IMG/VR virus record: IMGVR_UViG_3300049793_000140
Location: 1 to 52,993 of that record
Strand: one strand, 5' to 3'
Origin: a virus
DNA: 52,993 nt
Numbering within the stretch: the first letter of the stretch is position 1; each line of letters opens with the position of its first letter. A program made the translations under genes and the position numbers. Below are positions 40,338-49,567 of this stretch, one piece after another. The notes below the pieces were generated by a model. It had not been told where the DNA came from, did no database searches, and worked only from the letters and a program-made list of their open reading frames with translations.

Positions 40338-41506
40338 TGCCATACTCCAGCTTTCTTTGCCTTGGCCACCACAATTTCACCCATGCTCATACCTTCGAAT
40401 TGTTTTTCGTCATCAACAGTCGATTCGTTTTCCGTGCCCCCTTTCAAGTCAGGTCCTCCAGCTTTTAGGCTTTCCAGTTCCTCCTTGAGTGCTTTGTTTT
40501 CTTTCGCGAGCGCCATTTGATTCTTGAGCAGTCCAGGCGCGGCCGCTGACCAAAGAGCAGCTTTGGAAAGCTGATCGGCGCTCAGATTCAAGTTGAGGAT
40601 GTTGCGTGCAGTTTCAACACGTTGAGCGACTTCCGCATTGTGGGCTTCGTCCCCATCCTTTTTCTGGAATAGTGCCAGTCCATTGTCGGGGTTGCTCCAT
40701 TTCTGAAGTGTGTCTTGGAACGTGCGCTCGAATTCTTCTGCTCGTCTTTTACTATCCCTCTCCTTAATCTGATCATACAGCTTAAGATGATCATCTGGCT
40801 TATCGAGTGCCGATTGCCTCTCGAAGTTTATCTTTCGGATGTCTACCAGCACCGGTCCAAGTTCAGTTTTCTGAAATTCATCCAGATTGTCCAAAAGCCC
40901 TCGGGCGATCTGGTTCCTGAAATCGCCATCAGGCAGTTGGGCGATCTTTTTTAGCGTTTCGGCGTGCTCTTGTCCTACAATCTGCTGCCCGATCGCCAAG
41001 GCAGTATTCCTGCGGTCTTCGAAATGTTTCTTGAATTCCGGCAGTCGGTCGAGCGCCACTTCCTTTATTAACCGGGTAAGCTCATCGTTGCGCTTCTTCA
41101 CTGAATCGAATTCATTACGTTCAGTTTCCCACGACTTCCACTTCTCCTGCTCTTTGGCGTACTTTTCCTGCCCGGCTTTGAACTTTGCGTTTTCCTCTTT
41201 GAGGCGAGCGCGTTCCTCGTTGACTTCCTTCCACTGCGCGGCTCTTGCGGGAGGTTTGATCTCCGCTTCGGACTTACCCGCATCCGTCGTGCCCGCGTCC
41301 AAGGTATCCCGGCTTTCCGCCGGCGCGGGCACGATTGGAGGTTTACCCGAAGGTGGCTTAAATTCTGTTGGTCGTGCTTCGGCGTATGCCTTTTGAACCA
41401 TCTCCTCCATCGAAGTACCGAATGGCTCGGGATTTTCGCTGCCGTTTGTTTGCGCCTCGGTCGAAATTATCGGCGGGGCTGATGATCTAAGAATTGGGTC
41501 TGCCAT
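40334..41506 (-). CDS. Probable scaffolding protein
   Basis: A 390-residue, highly charged helical protein. After a disordered Pro-rich N-terminus it has long Lys/Glu coiled-coil stretches (about residues 88-160 and 220-270), a conserved-looking helical section (VALDRLPEFKKHFEDRRNTALAIGQQIVGQEH), and a C-terminal coil (LKNQMALAKENKALKEELESLKAGG). The short basic tail (IVVAKAKKAGVWQ) would bind capsid, as in other phage scaffolds. Position between portal and capsid supports the call. No protease motif is present, so it is an assembly core, not a maturation protease. Confidence 0.78.
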   Translation of the reverse strand: MADPILRSSAPPIISTEAQTNGSENPEPFGTSMEEMVQKAYAEARPTEFKPPSGKPPIVPAPAESRDTLDAGTTDAGKSEAEIKPPARAAQWKEVNEERARLKEENAKFKAGQEKYAKEQEKWKSWETERNEFDSVKKRNDELTRLIKEVALDRLPEFKKHFEDRRNTALAIGQQIVGQEHAETLKKIAQLPDGDFRNQIARGLLDNLDEFQKTELGPVLVDIRKINFERQSALDKPDDHLKLYDQIKERDSKRRAEEFERTFQDTLQKWSNPDNGLALFQKKDGDEAHNAEVAQRVETARNILNLNLSADQLSKAALWSAAAPGLLKNQMALAKENKALKEELESLKAGGPDLKGGTENESTVDDEKQFEGMSMGEIVVAKAKKAGVWQ

Positions 41507-41508
41507 AA

Positions 41509-41709
41509 TTATTTGCTCGCTAACTTTTCCAATGCTACGGCTATTCTCTCCAAGATCGAGAGAGGGCGTTCTTCTACAATGTTCTGCTTTGCCCTTAGCA
41601 TTTCATTTTCCAATTTCAATAATTGCTTTGCTTCCTTGAGCTTATTCCAATCATGTGATTGTATTTGCCTAAATTGCCCCGAAGACTCAGTGCCGGATTC
41701 AACCTTCAT
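41509..41709 (-). CDS. Small coiled-coil protein
   Basis: A 66-residue helical protein from the ATG at 41709 (MKVESGTESSGQFRQIQSHD), which overlaps the upstream stop by 11 bases and has GGAG about 12 bases upstream. An in-frame ATG at 41736 and a longer frame to 41796 are open, but the extra sequence is less likely. The core KLKEAKQLLKLENEMLRAKQN is a coiled coil. It sits two bases before the scaffold gene. Confidence 0.55.
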   Translation of the reverse strand: MKVESGTESSGQFRQIQSHDWNKLKEAKQLLKLENEMLRAKQNIVEERPLSILERIAVALEKLASK

Positions 41710-42073
41710 TCGTTTCTGGATACTCCGTGTTGTCATAATCTGCCTGGATGTCTTCAACTGCTTTTGCGGGGAATTGGCGTAACGAGAACAGCACACTTTG
41801 GCAATCGGCGTATCCCTCTTTGCGTCCTAGCTCAACGGCGCATTGCATGTCGGTCACGCTCTGACCGCGAATTGGGAAACCGCTCGGCTGAAGATTCACC
41901 ATGACAGACAAAGCGTAAGCAAATTCCTCGCTTGTCCTGGCCCATTTCACCAGCCCCTCATCTGTTTGCCAGCGTTCAAGTGTCATGTCGTGGCGGCCTG
42001 GACGTGGAAATTGAACAGGCTTTGGAGCCTCGACAGGTTTCCTTCCAAATATACGATCTAAAATTCCAATCAT
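41699..42073 (-). CDS. Hypothetical protein in the head-gene cluster
   Basis: A 124-residue protein. It opens with a short hydrophobic helix and basic patch (MIGILDRIFGRKPVEAPKP), then a globular section (DEGLVKWARTSEEFAYALSVMVNLQPSGFPIRGQS). The C-terminal part reads MQCAVELGRKEGYADCQSVLFSLRQ. The opening resembles a membrane or portal-docking peptide. Overlaps of ATGA upstream and 11 bases downstream fit the run. No family is recognised. Confidence 0.6.
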   Translation of the reverse strand: MIGILDRIFGRKPVEAPKPVQFPRPGRHDMTLERWQTDEGLVKWARTSEEFAYALSVMVNLQPSGFPIRGQSVTDMQCAVELGRKEGYADCQSVLFSLRQFPAKAVEDIQADYDNTEYPETNEG

Positions 42074-42450
42074 GGTCTTGTCTCGATTTTGGACCTATCC
42101 TTCCACGCATCCATTCGATCATGGGGCTTTTCAAGCCTCTCAAATTGTTTTAGCACCTCGATTCGAATCTCGATGAATATTCGGTCTAGTAACTTATTGA
42201 AGGATTCCTGATCGTGTGAGCTTGGGCCTTCCAACATAATGCGACGCAGTGCGGAGTCCTCCCCGATCTCCAAGTGAGCGCGATAGAATGGAACAACATC
42301 TATCACCGGCCAGTAATCGTGATCTACGCCTTCAATCGGTTTGTATACCTCCCCCTGACAACCATTGATCGTAATACTGAACCTAAGCCGTGGGATTTGC
42401 TCCAACAATCGCGCCATTGATTCTTTCGTAATTTCTTCCGAATCACTCAT
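42070..42450 (-). CDS. Hypothetical protein coupled to the portal
   Basis: A 126-residue protein overlapping the portal stop by ATGA and the next gene by ATGA. The N-terminal half is beta-like (RLRFSITINGCQGEVYKPIEG, PVIDVVPFYRAHLEIG), the C-terminal half helical and charged (LDRIFIEIRIEVLKQFERLEKPHDRMDAW). This is a compact two-part domain. Position next to the portal suggests a head-completion or connector accessory. No known family is recognised. Confidence 0.6.
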   Translation of the reverse strand: MSDSEEITKESMARLLEQIPRLRFSITINGCQGEVYKPIEGVDHDYWPVIDVVPFYRAHLEIGEDSALRRIMLEGPSSHDQESFNKLLDRIFIEIRIEVLKQFERLEKPHDRMDAWKDRSKIETRP

Positions 42451-44741
42451 TCACTTGTTTTAGATTTTGCTTTTGCCTGTTCAATCGCAATCTGCGCTGC
42501 GGCCTGCGCGTCCTTGATCGCCATGTCCTGTTGCGCCTGCGTCATGGCCTGCTCATGCTTCCGCTGTTTCATAAGCATCCCCTGCTGGCCTTTGGCTGTC
42601 GCCATCGCTATCTTTGCCTTTGTTTCTGCCACTTTTATTGCAGTATCGCCATCGGTCCCCTGGAGGATGGCTTGCGCTTGCTGTGCTTTTTGCTGCTCCT
42701 CCTGGCGTTGCTGCATCATCTTTTGAACTTGCCCATGCAGTTTGTCGGCAATCTGTCCAAGCTTTCGGAATTCACCTTCTAGCGCTTTGAATTGCCGTTG
42801 ATGAGATGGGTCTTTCGAGAGCGCCTGGAGGTGCTGTCCTATGTGAGGCCCGACATTTTCCATGAAGGCCAAGACCGCGGCCGGATCTGCGCCCTGCGGT
42901 AATGACGCTGCGGCATCGGCGCTCGCCTTGAGATGGACTTCGGCATGAATCAGATTGTTCTGCGTTGGAGTCCAAATCACTTGAGCACCGGTCTTCATTG
43001 CAGCATTTTCCAGCATCGCGAGATTCGCCTGATCGTTTGGCTGATTCATCCGCGCCGCCTTGGGATTGTACCTTTCGACTTTGCTTTGGTTCGTGTAGGC
43101 GCTGATAACATCGTCGTGGAAGTTGGCTTGACCAGTTTCCGGCCACATTGCCGAATACGGAGTAAGAGAAGCAAGTGTGGTTTGACGCATGATGGCCGAT
43201 CCGTTGCCCATGCTTCGAAAATGCCTGACACTTCGCCTGGCCAGCAATGCAGCTTTCGGCACTCCCCGGCGAAAGCATCGCTCTTGGAAATCCAAAGCCG
43301 CAATAGATGATTCATCTGTTCTTGAAAGATTCGGATTGGTGATTCGACGTACAAGTTCTTCATCGCATCGGTCCATTTGGTTGTAGAAACGGTTTACTGC
43401 TGAGTTTCCGAGAATCGTACTGGCCGTGTACTCAAGCCGAGCCTGCTCGGCGGTCATTGGGTTTCCGGGTTTCTTTTCTGGCGACGGACGATAGATGCCG
43501 GTATTGCGCGAGAGCCGACTGTCCAAGTCGTTGTTCACCGCGATCACTGTCGTGATGTCGCCAAGGATTTGGCTTTGCTGAACATCGAAGTCGGGCGGGA
43601 TAATGTTGAATGCGCCAATCTGAACGAGTCCGATCTTGCTCATTGCGCTCGCGCTTTTGGCCTGCAACGTGATTGCGGTTCGAAGAAAGGCGGCATCAAT
43701 CTCAGCGCAGGTGAGCCGGTCCTTTGTTTGCACAAGATTGAATATGTCCTTCCCAAGCCCTTGTGCTCCATGCCAACTGCCGTCCATGACCTCCATGAAG
43801 AACGGCGCCAACACCTGATAGAAACTTGAGTAGCGACGTTCTTTCTTGAGCAGGAAATCGGAATCCCCGGTTTCAGTGACAATCAATTCTGTGATTTTTC
43901 CGTCGAATTCCTTCACGTAAACACGGGCAGCACGAATGGTTGACGCCCGACAAGACATTAGTAAATCGTGATCGTTTAATTCCTGCTGAACCAATTGCCA
44001 ATCGACCGGGCTTGAAGTATCCGGGTTGCGCGGGACGGCTTCTCGGATTGCCAGTTTAACGGCCGATGGATTCCAGCCGCTTGCGCGAGCTACAATCTCG
44101 TTCTGAATCTTCTCCCAAAGTTCATGGACTTTATAATCTTGAGAGACGCAAAGAAGTTCCAAGCCCTCAAGCTCAGCTTGCGTGCCGTCCATAACGCGAA
44201 TCTTGCGGTGCGGGATTCGCTTAAAGCGCCAGTCCCACGGATTATTCCATACCAAAAACCCCTGTCCGTATCCAACAAAGTCGTGGAGCATAGCCCAGAC
44301 ATTAAAATCAAATCCCTTCCATTTCTTGAGTGTAACATCAAGTTCCTCAGTAACGATTCCGCTCCACTCGGCTTGCTGGTCGGGGGAACCGTAGTCGGTC
44401 TGGAAGTCAATGTAGTGGGGCGACGAGGAGAATAAATCGTAATAGGGGACGAGCGCGTTACTGAGATAAGCTTTCCCCTCAAGAGATGAAAAGTTAGCTC
44501 GCCATGCCTGAGATGCAGCACGTCTTTTACTGGAATTGAACGGGGGGTTGCCATCGAACATTCCTTTAAGGTTTGCATCTTTACGACTCCTTTCTTTGTC
44601 TGCTTCAATCAATAACCCGACAAACGATTGCGTTTTTCTGGGCTCACTCAGCCGGCTCTTAGGTGGTTTCCCGTTTTTGCTGAGTGTTTCAAGAACGGTC
44701 GAAGTTTGAATTTCGGCGAGCGATGGAACGGCTATAGCCAT
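42447..44741 (-). CDS. Portal protein, podovirus-type
   Basis: A 764-residue portal. Large size, absence of a fused protease, and the central dodecamer region (FMEVMDGSWHGAQGLGKDIFNLVQTKDRL) match podovirus head-tail connectors. The N-terminal clip domain and wing (about residues 60-330), the channel-lining tunnel loop, then a helical crown and a long C-terminal Gln/Lys coil (MMQQRQEEQQKAQQAQAIL..) are all discernible. DNA leaves and enters through the ring it forms at one capsid vertex. It is followed by the small coupled genes and the scaffold. Confidence 0.9.
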   Translation of the reverse strand: MAIAVPSLAEIQTSTVLETLSKNGKPPKSRLSEPRKTQSFVGLLIEADKERSRKDANLKGMFDGNPPFNSSKRRAASQAWRANFSSLEGKAYLSNALVPYYDLFSSSPHYIDFQTDYGSPDQQAEWSGIVTEELDVTLKKWKGFDFNVWAMLHDFVGYGQGFLVWNNPWDWRFKRIPHRKIRVMDGTQAELEGLELLCVSQDYKVHELWEKIQNEIVARASGWNPSAVKLAIREAVPRNPDTSSPVDWQLVQQELNDHDLLMSCRASTIRAARVYVKEFDGKITELIVTETGDSDFLLKKERRYSSFYQVLAPFFMEVMDGSWHGAQGLGKDIFNLVQTKDRLTCAEIDAAFLRTAITLQAKSASAMSKIGLVQIGAFNIIPPDFDVQQSQILGDITTVIAVNNDLDSRLSRNTGIYRPSPEKKPGNPMTAEQARLEYTASTILGNSAVNRFYNQMDRCDEELVRRITNPNLSRTDESSIAALDFQERCFRRGVPKAALLARRSVRHFRSMGNGSAIMRQTTLASLTPYSAMWPETGQANFHDDVISAYTNQSKVERYNPKAARMNQPNDQANLAMLENAAMKTGAQVIWTPTQNNLIHAEVHLKASADAAASLPQGADPAAVLAFMENVGPHIGQHLQALSKDPSHQRQFKALEGEFRKLGQIADKLHGQVQKMMQQRQEEQQKAQQAQAILQGTDGDTAIKVAETKAKIAMATAKGQQGMLMKQRKHEQAMTQAQQDMAIKDAQAAAQIAIEQAKAKSKTSE

Positions 44742-44784
44742 AATTAACCAGCATTAAAACTGCCTAGAATGAGTTTGATGGTCC

Positions 44785-45399
44785 TCATAGAAGCCAGCAG
44801 TGTTTTGGCAACGAACTCATCTGTCCATCAGTCAGATTGTTTCTGAGGATATCGACGGGAAGATGAATCTTTGCCCTTAGCGAGCACCCGCAAATCTTAC
44901 ATGACTTTAATTGGCTATCGTATATCGTCACAGCGCCATTGACCACAGCATTCGCGGCCTCGTGCAATGCTAAAATATTACATCCACTACAGCCCACTGG
45001 CGGCTGATTGTACGGACACCCCGCACAAATCAATGCCCTCCGTTCTGCCTCGGCAGCATCAACCCTCTTCCCCTTCCCATTGATCATCCACTGCGCAAGT
45101 GTTCGTGTCCCTTGAATAACAGCTTGAATTGTAAATCCCCAGCCTCCCATCGGAGGCACCGGATAACCTCCTTCTAAACACCATTCTCCATCCAACGTTG
45201 CGCAAATCTGATCCTGTATCTGCGCTTCCCATTGCGCGCCAATTGGCAAATTGTTTGCCTTACAATGGAGTTTGCAGTGGTAAAGAAAATCGACATATGA
45301 AGGGTCACCTCCGCGCTCTGGCACCCAACTTTTTGTTTCCTCCGAATACCATCGAAAACCTCCAGGAACCGTAACTCCCGTATTGTTTAAAGTTCTCAT
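44785..45399 (-). CDS. Cys-rich zinc-binding-type phage protein
   Basis: A 204-residue protein. The N-terminal half is helical (SYVDFLYHCKLHCKANNLP, QIQDQICATLDGEWCLEGG). The C-terminal half carries two Cys clusters, RALICAGCPYNQPPVGCSGCN and LKSCKICGCSLRAK, the arrangement of small phage proteins with one or two zinc sites. It lies between the large terminase and the portal, a location used for head-packaging accessories. No catalytic motif is visible. The zinc call is from spacing; the role is inference. Confidence 0.68.
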   Translation of the reverse strand: MRTLNNTGVTVPGGFRWYSEETKSWVPERGGDPSYVDFLYHCKLHCKANNLPIGAQWEAQIQDQICATLDGEWCLEGGYPVPPMGGWGFTIQAVIQGTRTLAQWMINGKGKRVDAAEAERRALICAGCPYNQPPVGCSGCNILALHEAANAVVNGAVTIYDSQLKSCKICGCSLRAKIHLPVDILRNNLTDGQMSSLPKHCWLL

Positions 45400-45436
45400 G
45401 GATGTTTACGCCGCCAACCCACAAATCGGACACTTT

Positions 45437-47206
45437 TCAAACGTTAACTTCTTGTTCTTCAATTGGCTCATTTGTGGCGATGTCATCAGACTCGTAAATC
45501 TCGTCCCATTCACGGGCTGCGATTTCCCATCGGTCGGAGGCTTTAATGTAAATCCCGGCCAGGGCACCGAAGGTTCGCGCCAGTTCGCAAAGCACGGCGA
45601 TGGCATCGAAATGATCCGGGGACCTGCCTATCTTTTTTTTGCATTCGTCCTTGGTATCGAGGCAAATTTTCCTGGCCTTGATCGTATATTCCCGGCTGCA
45701 CGCCTGGATTGTGGCCTCGGGATAGAATCCCTTTAATTGCTCGCCCAAAAGGAATTCCCGGCAACTATACCACAATTCGGTGACTTTTCGGTCATAGACA
45801 TCGCAGCTTTTCCGTGAATCCGCCGATGATGCCGGCTTTGTGCTCGCGGCCCCTCCAAATTCCACGCCCAAGACCTCTCCCCATGTCTGCCGAAGTATCG
45901 CGTACACTCCCCGGCCAGTTCCGGTCTTGTCCATTGCAAATTTTTCCGGTCGAATACGGCGTTTATCGCATTCCAGAACGACGCGGCTGGCAATTTGGTA
46001 ATCAATTTCATCTTTGCTCGTTGGATCGCCCTGAATCGAGATGAAATCACGCAGTTGGATTCCAAATCTTCCGCTTGGAAGATCGCCGTAGTCGGCAAAG
46101 TGAAGAATACAGCCGTCACCTCCGAAAGCGGGGTCTAGCGAGGCAATTTGTTCACTGTGCGATTGCCACATGAGCTCTCCACTGCCATATTTCTCGATCA
46201 TTACTTCGTCGAAAACGGTGTTGAGCACTCCGGCTGGCGTCCAAAACCCACGATCATTGCTCCAAAGCTGAATTGTTTGGCGCTCCTGGCTGTTTGCCTT
46301 GGCCGCTCGATAATCTTCGTAGGTGTAGAGGTAACGATGGACCGTTTTTCCAGCGATTACGTTTGGTGATTTGAAGCCATCGAAATGGTCGGCCCGACCC
46401 GATGGCAGCGACCACGCTTTCACGCCCTTGGTTTTCCATGTTTCGGATTCTACGGAGATCGAGGCCCAGCCGGCAGCCGGCTCGCAACATCGACCGTGGA
46501 TGTCCAAATGCGAAATTGCGTTGCCAATGGTCAAAATGGTCAAATCCTGGCAAGCCTTGCGAATATTCGGGATGGTTTCGCAAATCGCTTCCTCTGTTCC
46601 CGGCGCCTCATCGATGATTACGAGGATACGCTCGGCATGCAGACCCTTCAAATTTTCGATGGCACTCTGCAACTCCCCCCCTTGGATGGCCGTACCAGCT
46701 ATCGCATGTTTGCTGTCGCTTTTTTCGGCCTGGAGCATGATTTGAGAGTCAACCAGGTGGCCAAACGCATACGGACCCTTGGAAAGCTCATAATGCGTCT
46801 TCTGGATAATCGGCCAAACACGACGTTTTAGCATTTGCTTAGACGAACTGACCAGCGTTACCGCACTTTTTCCGGGGAGTGCCCGGAACCAGAGAACCGA
46901 GTAGACACCGGCTGAAAAAGTTTTTCCGGCGCTCCCGCAGCCGGTCCAGTTCACGCTGCGGATGATAGTCTCGCCATCTTTATAGGCGTAAGTATCGTCG
47001 CAAAGCGACTGGAACTGGCGTTCCATCCAAGGATTCCATTCCAGCTCAGGCAGAGCATCAGTAGCGTAATTTTTGAAGTGCTCATATTTGGAGATGCCCC
47101 CGGTCGCGATCGAACCACCGACGCGGAACCCGAAAATCTCCAGAGATTTTTTGTCAAGCTTCTGATCGGCGACCAGGCCGTAGAGTTTATGGCGATACCA
47201 AGGCAT
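45437..47206 (-). CDS. terL: Terminase large subunit
   Basis: A 589-residue packaging motor. The ATPase domain has Walker A GCGSAGKTFS (residues 90-99) and Walker B ILVIIDEAP (Asp199, Glu200). Downstream is the coupling motif TILTIGNA. The nuclease domain shows the three acidic positions of an RNase H fold: SLDPAFGGDG (Asp358), FAMDKTGTGRG (Asp426) and SPDHFDAIAV (Asp531/Asp534). It translocates DNA into the head and makes the packaging cut. The start overlaps the small nuclease-like gene by 20 bases. Confidence 0.95.
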   Translation of the reverse strand: MPWYRHKLYGLVADQKLDKKSLEIFGFRVGGSIATGGISKYEHFKNYATDALPELEWNPWMERQFQSLCDDTYAYKDGETIIRSVNWTGCGSAGKTFSAGVYSVLWFRALPGKSAVTLVSSSKQMLKRRVWPIIQKTHYELSKGPYAFGHLVDSQIMLQAEKSDSKHAIAGTAIQGGELQSAIENLKGLHAERILVIIDEAPGTEEAICETIPNIRKACQDLTILTIGNAISHLDIHGRCCEPAAGWASISVESETWKTKGVKAWSLPSGRADHFDGFKSPNVIAGKTVHRYLYTYEDYRAAKANSQERQTIQLWSNDRGFWTPAGVLNTVFDEVMIEKYGSGELMWQSHSEQIASLDPAFGGDGCILHFADYGDLPSGRFGIQLRDFISIQGDPTSKDEIDYQIASRVVLECDKRRIRPEKFAMDKTGTGRGVYAILRQTWGEVLGVEFGGAASTKPASSADSRKSCDVYDRKVTELWYSCREFLLGEQLKGFYPEATIQACSREYTIKARKICLDTKDECKKKIGRSPDHFDAIAVLCELARTFGALAGIYIKASDRWEIAAREWDEIYESDDIATNEPIEEQEVNV

Positions 47207-47549
47207 TTTGTGTCAAATCCGCTTGTTGAACTACAACCTCACGACATTCCCACAGCTTGCGCTTTCCCCGCTCCCCGATCTTCCTCCACCCGTGAACTTC
47301 AATTAATCGAGTGGAAGATCCTAACCAAATAGCGGCTGCCGGGCATTCTCGTATTTTTGAAATTCGTTCCGCGACATGATCACCCGTCGTAGTTTGCACC
47401 AGCATAATCACATTGCCTTGGATCGCGAGCAGGTCTCCGAATCCAAAAAGGTCTTGTCGTACTTTTGCATACGGATTCCAGTGTTCGACAACGGCAACAA
47501 ACCATCCTTCCTTTCTGAGTTTGGCGAGAGAGCGCTGGGTTGGACTCAC
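47187..47549 (-). CDS. PD-(D/E)XK nuclease-like small protein
   Basis: A 120-residue protein started by GTG (47549). The start was chosen because it overlaps the upstream stop by GTGA and has GGAGGG four bases upstream. The sequence SLAKLRKEGWFVAVVEHWNP, then RQDLFGFGDLLAIQGNVIMLVQTT, fits the restriction-fold core, with Asp at LFGFGD and a Gln/Lys-type VQTT strand. Small proteins like this are common just before large terminase genes. Nuclease activity is uncertain because the second acidic/Lys pair is not clear. Confidence 0.7.
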   Translation of the reverse strand: MSPTQRSLAKLRKEGWFVAVVEHWNPYAKVRQDLFGFGDLLAIQGNVIMLVQTTTGDHVAERISKIRECPAAAIWLGSSTRLIEVHGWRKIGERGKRKLWECREVVVQQADLTQNALVSP

Positions 47550-47845
47550 GCAGCCCTCCATTGACGCGCCAGCATTCGAAGACATTCTCCGGAATCGCAG
47601 GCCCGCCTTGCCAAGATCATCCAATAGAAATTCATTGCATCGCCCGAATCAAAGCGCCGCTGGTCTTCAAGATTGTATTTTAATTCCTGACCGCAGCCGA
47701 GATAACCATCTCGATCCAGGGATTGAATCTGTTCCTGGACAAATCTTACGTGCATCTGTTTTATGCGATAGACTCTCTCGCGCCGGCAACCTCGTGTCGA
47801 TCTGCTTACGACTTCGATTGAGAAAGTAATGAATGGTGCTTTCAC
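47546..47845 (-). CDS. Hypothetical basic protein
   Basis: A 99-residue protein taken from a GTG at 47845, which overlaps the upstream stop by GTGA; a TTG at 47890 is also open. The sequence is MKAPFITFSIEVVSRSTRG-like (GTG read as Met), then basic helical (RRERVYRIKQMHVRFVQEQIQSL) and a helical end with Cys residues. The composition suggests nucleic-acid binding. It lies in the run of four small genes before the large terminase. No family recognised. Confidence 0.5.
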   Translation of the reverse strand: MKAPFITFSIEVVSRSTRGCRRERVYRIKQMHVRFVQEQIQSLDRDGYLGCGQELKYNLEDQRRFDSGDAMNFYWMILARRACDSGECLRMLARQWRAA

Positions 47846-48054
47846 TTCAGCAAAGAGAGTGGATCTGTCAAAGGGCCGAGACCGCACCAATCGAAATTTG
47901 TCTCCGAATCAACATATACGACTCGTTTGTTCATCCTTATAAAGCGTACGTATTTGTATTTTCCTCGATAGACATTGGCAAAGACGCCCGAGCGAGACAA
48001 ACCCGTTCTCTGGCTTTCCTCTACCACCCATTGTTTGAGTTGGATTTGGCTCAC
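47842..48054 (-). CDS. 70-residue helix-turn-helix-like protein
   Basis: A 70-residue protein starting at GTG. It reads MSQIQLKQWVVEESQRTGLSRSGVFANVYRGKYKYV, in which EESQRTGLSRSGVFANVYRGKY looks like a small winged-helix or helix-turn-helix unit, followed by a beta pair (RFIRMNKRVVYVDSETNF). It is separated by 9 bases from the previous gene. A DNA-binding role is suggested by shape only. Confidence 0.55.
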   Translation of the reverse strand: MSQIQLKQWVVEESQRTGLSRSGVFANVYRGKYKYVRFIRMNKRVVYVDSETNFDWCGLGPLTDPLSLLK

Positions 48055-48063
48055 AATCCAGGT

Positions 48064-48513
48064 TTATCCAACCGCCTTCCTCATCTCTTCAATCCAATTC
48101 GCCAGGTTGGATTCTTTGACTATCTCCGATACATGCCGTGAATGATTGGTTTCCGGGATCGTGGCCGGCCAATTCCGCCGCAACTCATGTATTGGAGTAG
48201 GCCGCTTCCTGGCTCTCTGCTCCGCTTTAATTTGATTGAGCATATCCTCAAACTCGGCCGGGTAACCGATCAGAACGCTGAATCTCAGCCCTGCCAGGCT
48301 CCCTCGCGTTCCTTTTTTGTATTCCTTAATTATCCACCCGATCACCATGCTTAAATCTTCCTCGCAAAATGGTTCCTGCTCCCTGAATCTCAACCATTCG
48401 AACCATTGTCTCTCTCGCTCAAACCCCAAAGTGCTCTTGTTCCCAGTCAGCAACTCAAAAGCTTGGTGCAACTTCAGGATTTTTTCTTTCAGGTCAGGCT
48501 CTTCCTCTTTCAT
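48064..48513 (-). CDS. Hypothetical charged protein
   Basis: A 149-residue, charged helical protein. The sequence is KEEEPDLKEKILKLHQAFELL, then ERERQWFEWLRFREQEPFC, and KRPTPIHELRRNWPATIP near the end. The central helices with Trp/Phe resemble loaders or small replication accessories, but no motif is diagnostic. It is the first gene after a 518-base intergenic region, so a promoter or processing site may lie upstream. No family is recognised. Confidence 0.6.
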   Translation of the reverse strand: MKEEEPDLKEKILKLHQAFELLTGNKSTLGFERERQWFEWLRFREQEPFCEEDLSMVIGWIIKEYKKGTRGSLAGLRFSVLIGYPAEFEDMLNQIKAEQRARKRPTPIHELRRNWPATIPETNHSRHVSEIVKESNLANWIEEMRKAVG

Positions 48514-49031
48514 GTTCTGTTCCTTTGTCCTGACTGTAAATCGGAATTAGGAATTTCCTTCTTCATCTCATTCACTAGATTCGATAGGCACAGGACTTCC
48601 CGCGTCCACGGATACTTGTGCGAAAGCGCTCATTCACTGAGTTCGATGAGGCTCCAGTTTTAGCTGCACGTCTTTTTCGGCCACGCAAGGAACATGCTTT
48701 GCGCCCGTCTCAACAACTCCATTCCGTGCCAGTCCACAAATGCTCTGGTGCCGGGAATTCCACCCGGCTTACCCGCGCGGCGGGAAGTCAAAAGGTTCCG
48801 CGCGACTCGCTTTCCACAAGTCAGCCGATTCGTTAGCGGAGGCTAAAAAGAAGCCGTTCACCATTTGAAATTACCCTCATCGCTGGGCTTGGTCTTGGGC
48901 CGCGAAGCCTTCGACTCATGGTGAACGGAAATTCCGTTCGGTAATGTAGCCGCGGACGAGGGACGATTTCAAACGCCCTACCGAATGCGCAAACTTTTTC
49001 ATAACCCCGAGCAACTGTAAAGATATTTCTC
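48514..49031 (-). other. 518-base intergenic region with interleaved inverted repeats
   Basis: The largest gap without a convincing gene. It contains CCGTTCACCAT (48854-48864) paired with ATGGTGAACGG (48918-48928), interleaved with TTTGAAATtaCCCTC (48865-48879) and GAGGGacgATTTCAAA (48958-48974), plus a 17-base palindrome GAACGGAAATTCCGTTC (48922-48938). A minus-strand frame of about 60 codons without a start (roughly 48665-48840) reads plausible protein (GKPGGIPGTRAFVDWHGME) and may be a remnant. Origin, regulatory element or insertion scar are all possible. Confidence 0.5.
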
Positions 49032-49388
49032 TCACAAAAGCGCTAGCGTGGTCTCTATAGCTATACGCCCCACTCTGAGTCCGCCAGCTTCCTTTGTATA
49101 TGCAAACTTATATCCAGGGCTGCGCCTGGCAAATTGATAAGCCGCCATTTTTGCCCTGACACAGTCATCCAAAGTAGCCCCAGGAATCAAAAAACTATCT
49201 CCGACCTCAAGCCTTCTAAATGGATACTTGCTCTGTCTTGCTCTTTCCACCCCCACACCCTTGTCTATGTTGTAGACATTTGTCATAGATGCAACATTTG
49301 AGTAATTACATTTAGTTGTCAATAATATTTCTAATATTTGTTTGTCCACCGGATGCGTCCACCTACCGTGGTTCCTTGCAATAGCCAT
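49032..49388 (-). CDS. Small phage protein of the YPFRxLEVGDSF type
   Basis: A 118-residue protein from the ATG at 49388; a GTG two codons upstream is also open. Its C-terminal half has the pattern YPFRRLEVGDSFLIPGATLD, then a helix (RAKMAAYQFARRSPGYKFAYTKE) and GGLRVGRIAIE. That layout is common in a group of small phage proteins of unknown function. The N-terminal half is helix-turn-helix-like (DKQILEILLTTKCNYSN). The gap of 179 bases upstream holds a hairpin-like CCACC/GGTGG but no firm gene. Confidence 0.65.
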   Translation of the reverse strand: MAIARNHGRWTHPVDKQILEILLTTKCNYSNVASMTNVYNIDKGVGVERARQSKYPFRRLEVGDSFLIPGATLDDCVRAKMAAYQFARRSPGYKFAYTKEAGGLRVGRIAIETTLALL

Positions 49389-49567
49389 GGGCACGGGATC
49401 TGCCTCTTTGCCCTGTAACTCCTTTCCCAGTCATAAAGGGGAGGTATGACTAAAAGCGACGGGGGCCAAAAGGGGTTCGTCGATCCACCAGGCTCCGGTG
49501 GCCGGCCGAAAAGGAATCTATTTTATTCGTGCGAATTGCGAGAGTTTTCGCTTATGATCAGTTATAT

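Noticed and set aside
48744-48768. GCCGGG-loop-CCCGGC followed by ACCA, like a tRNA T-arm and end.
   Set aside because: The loop does not carry the TTCRANN pattern and no acceptor or anticodon arm can be built around it.
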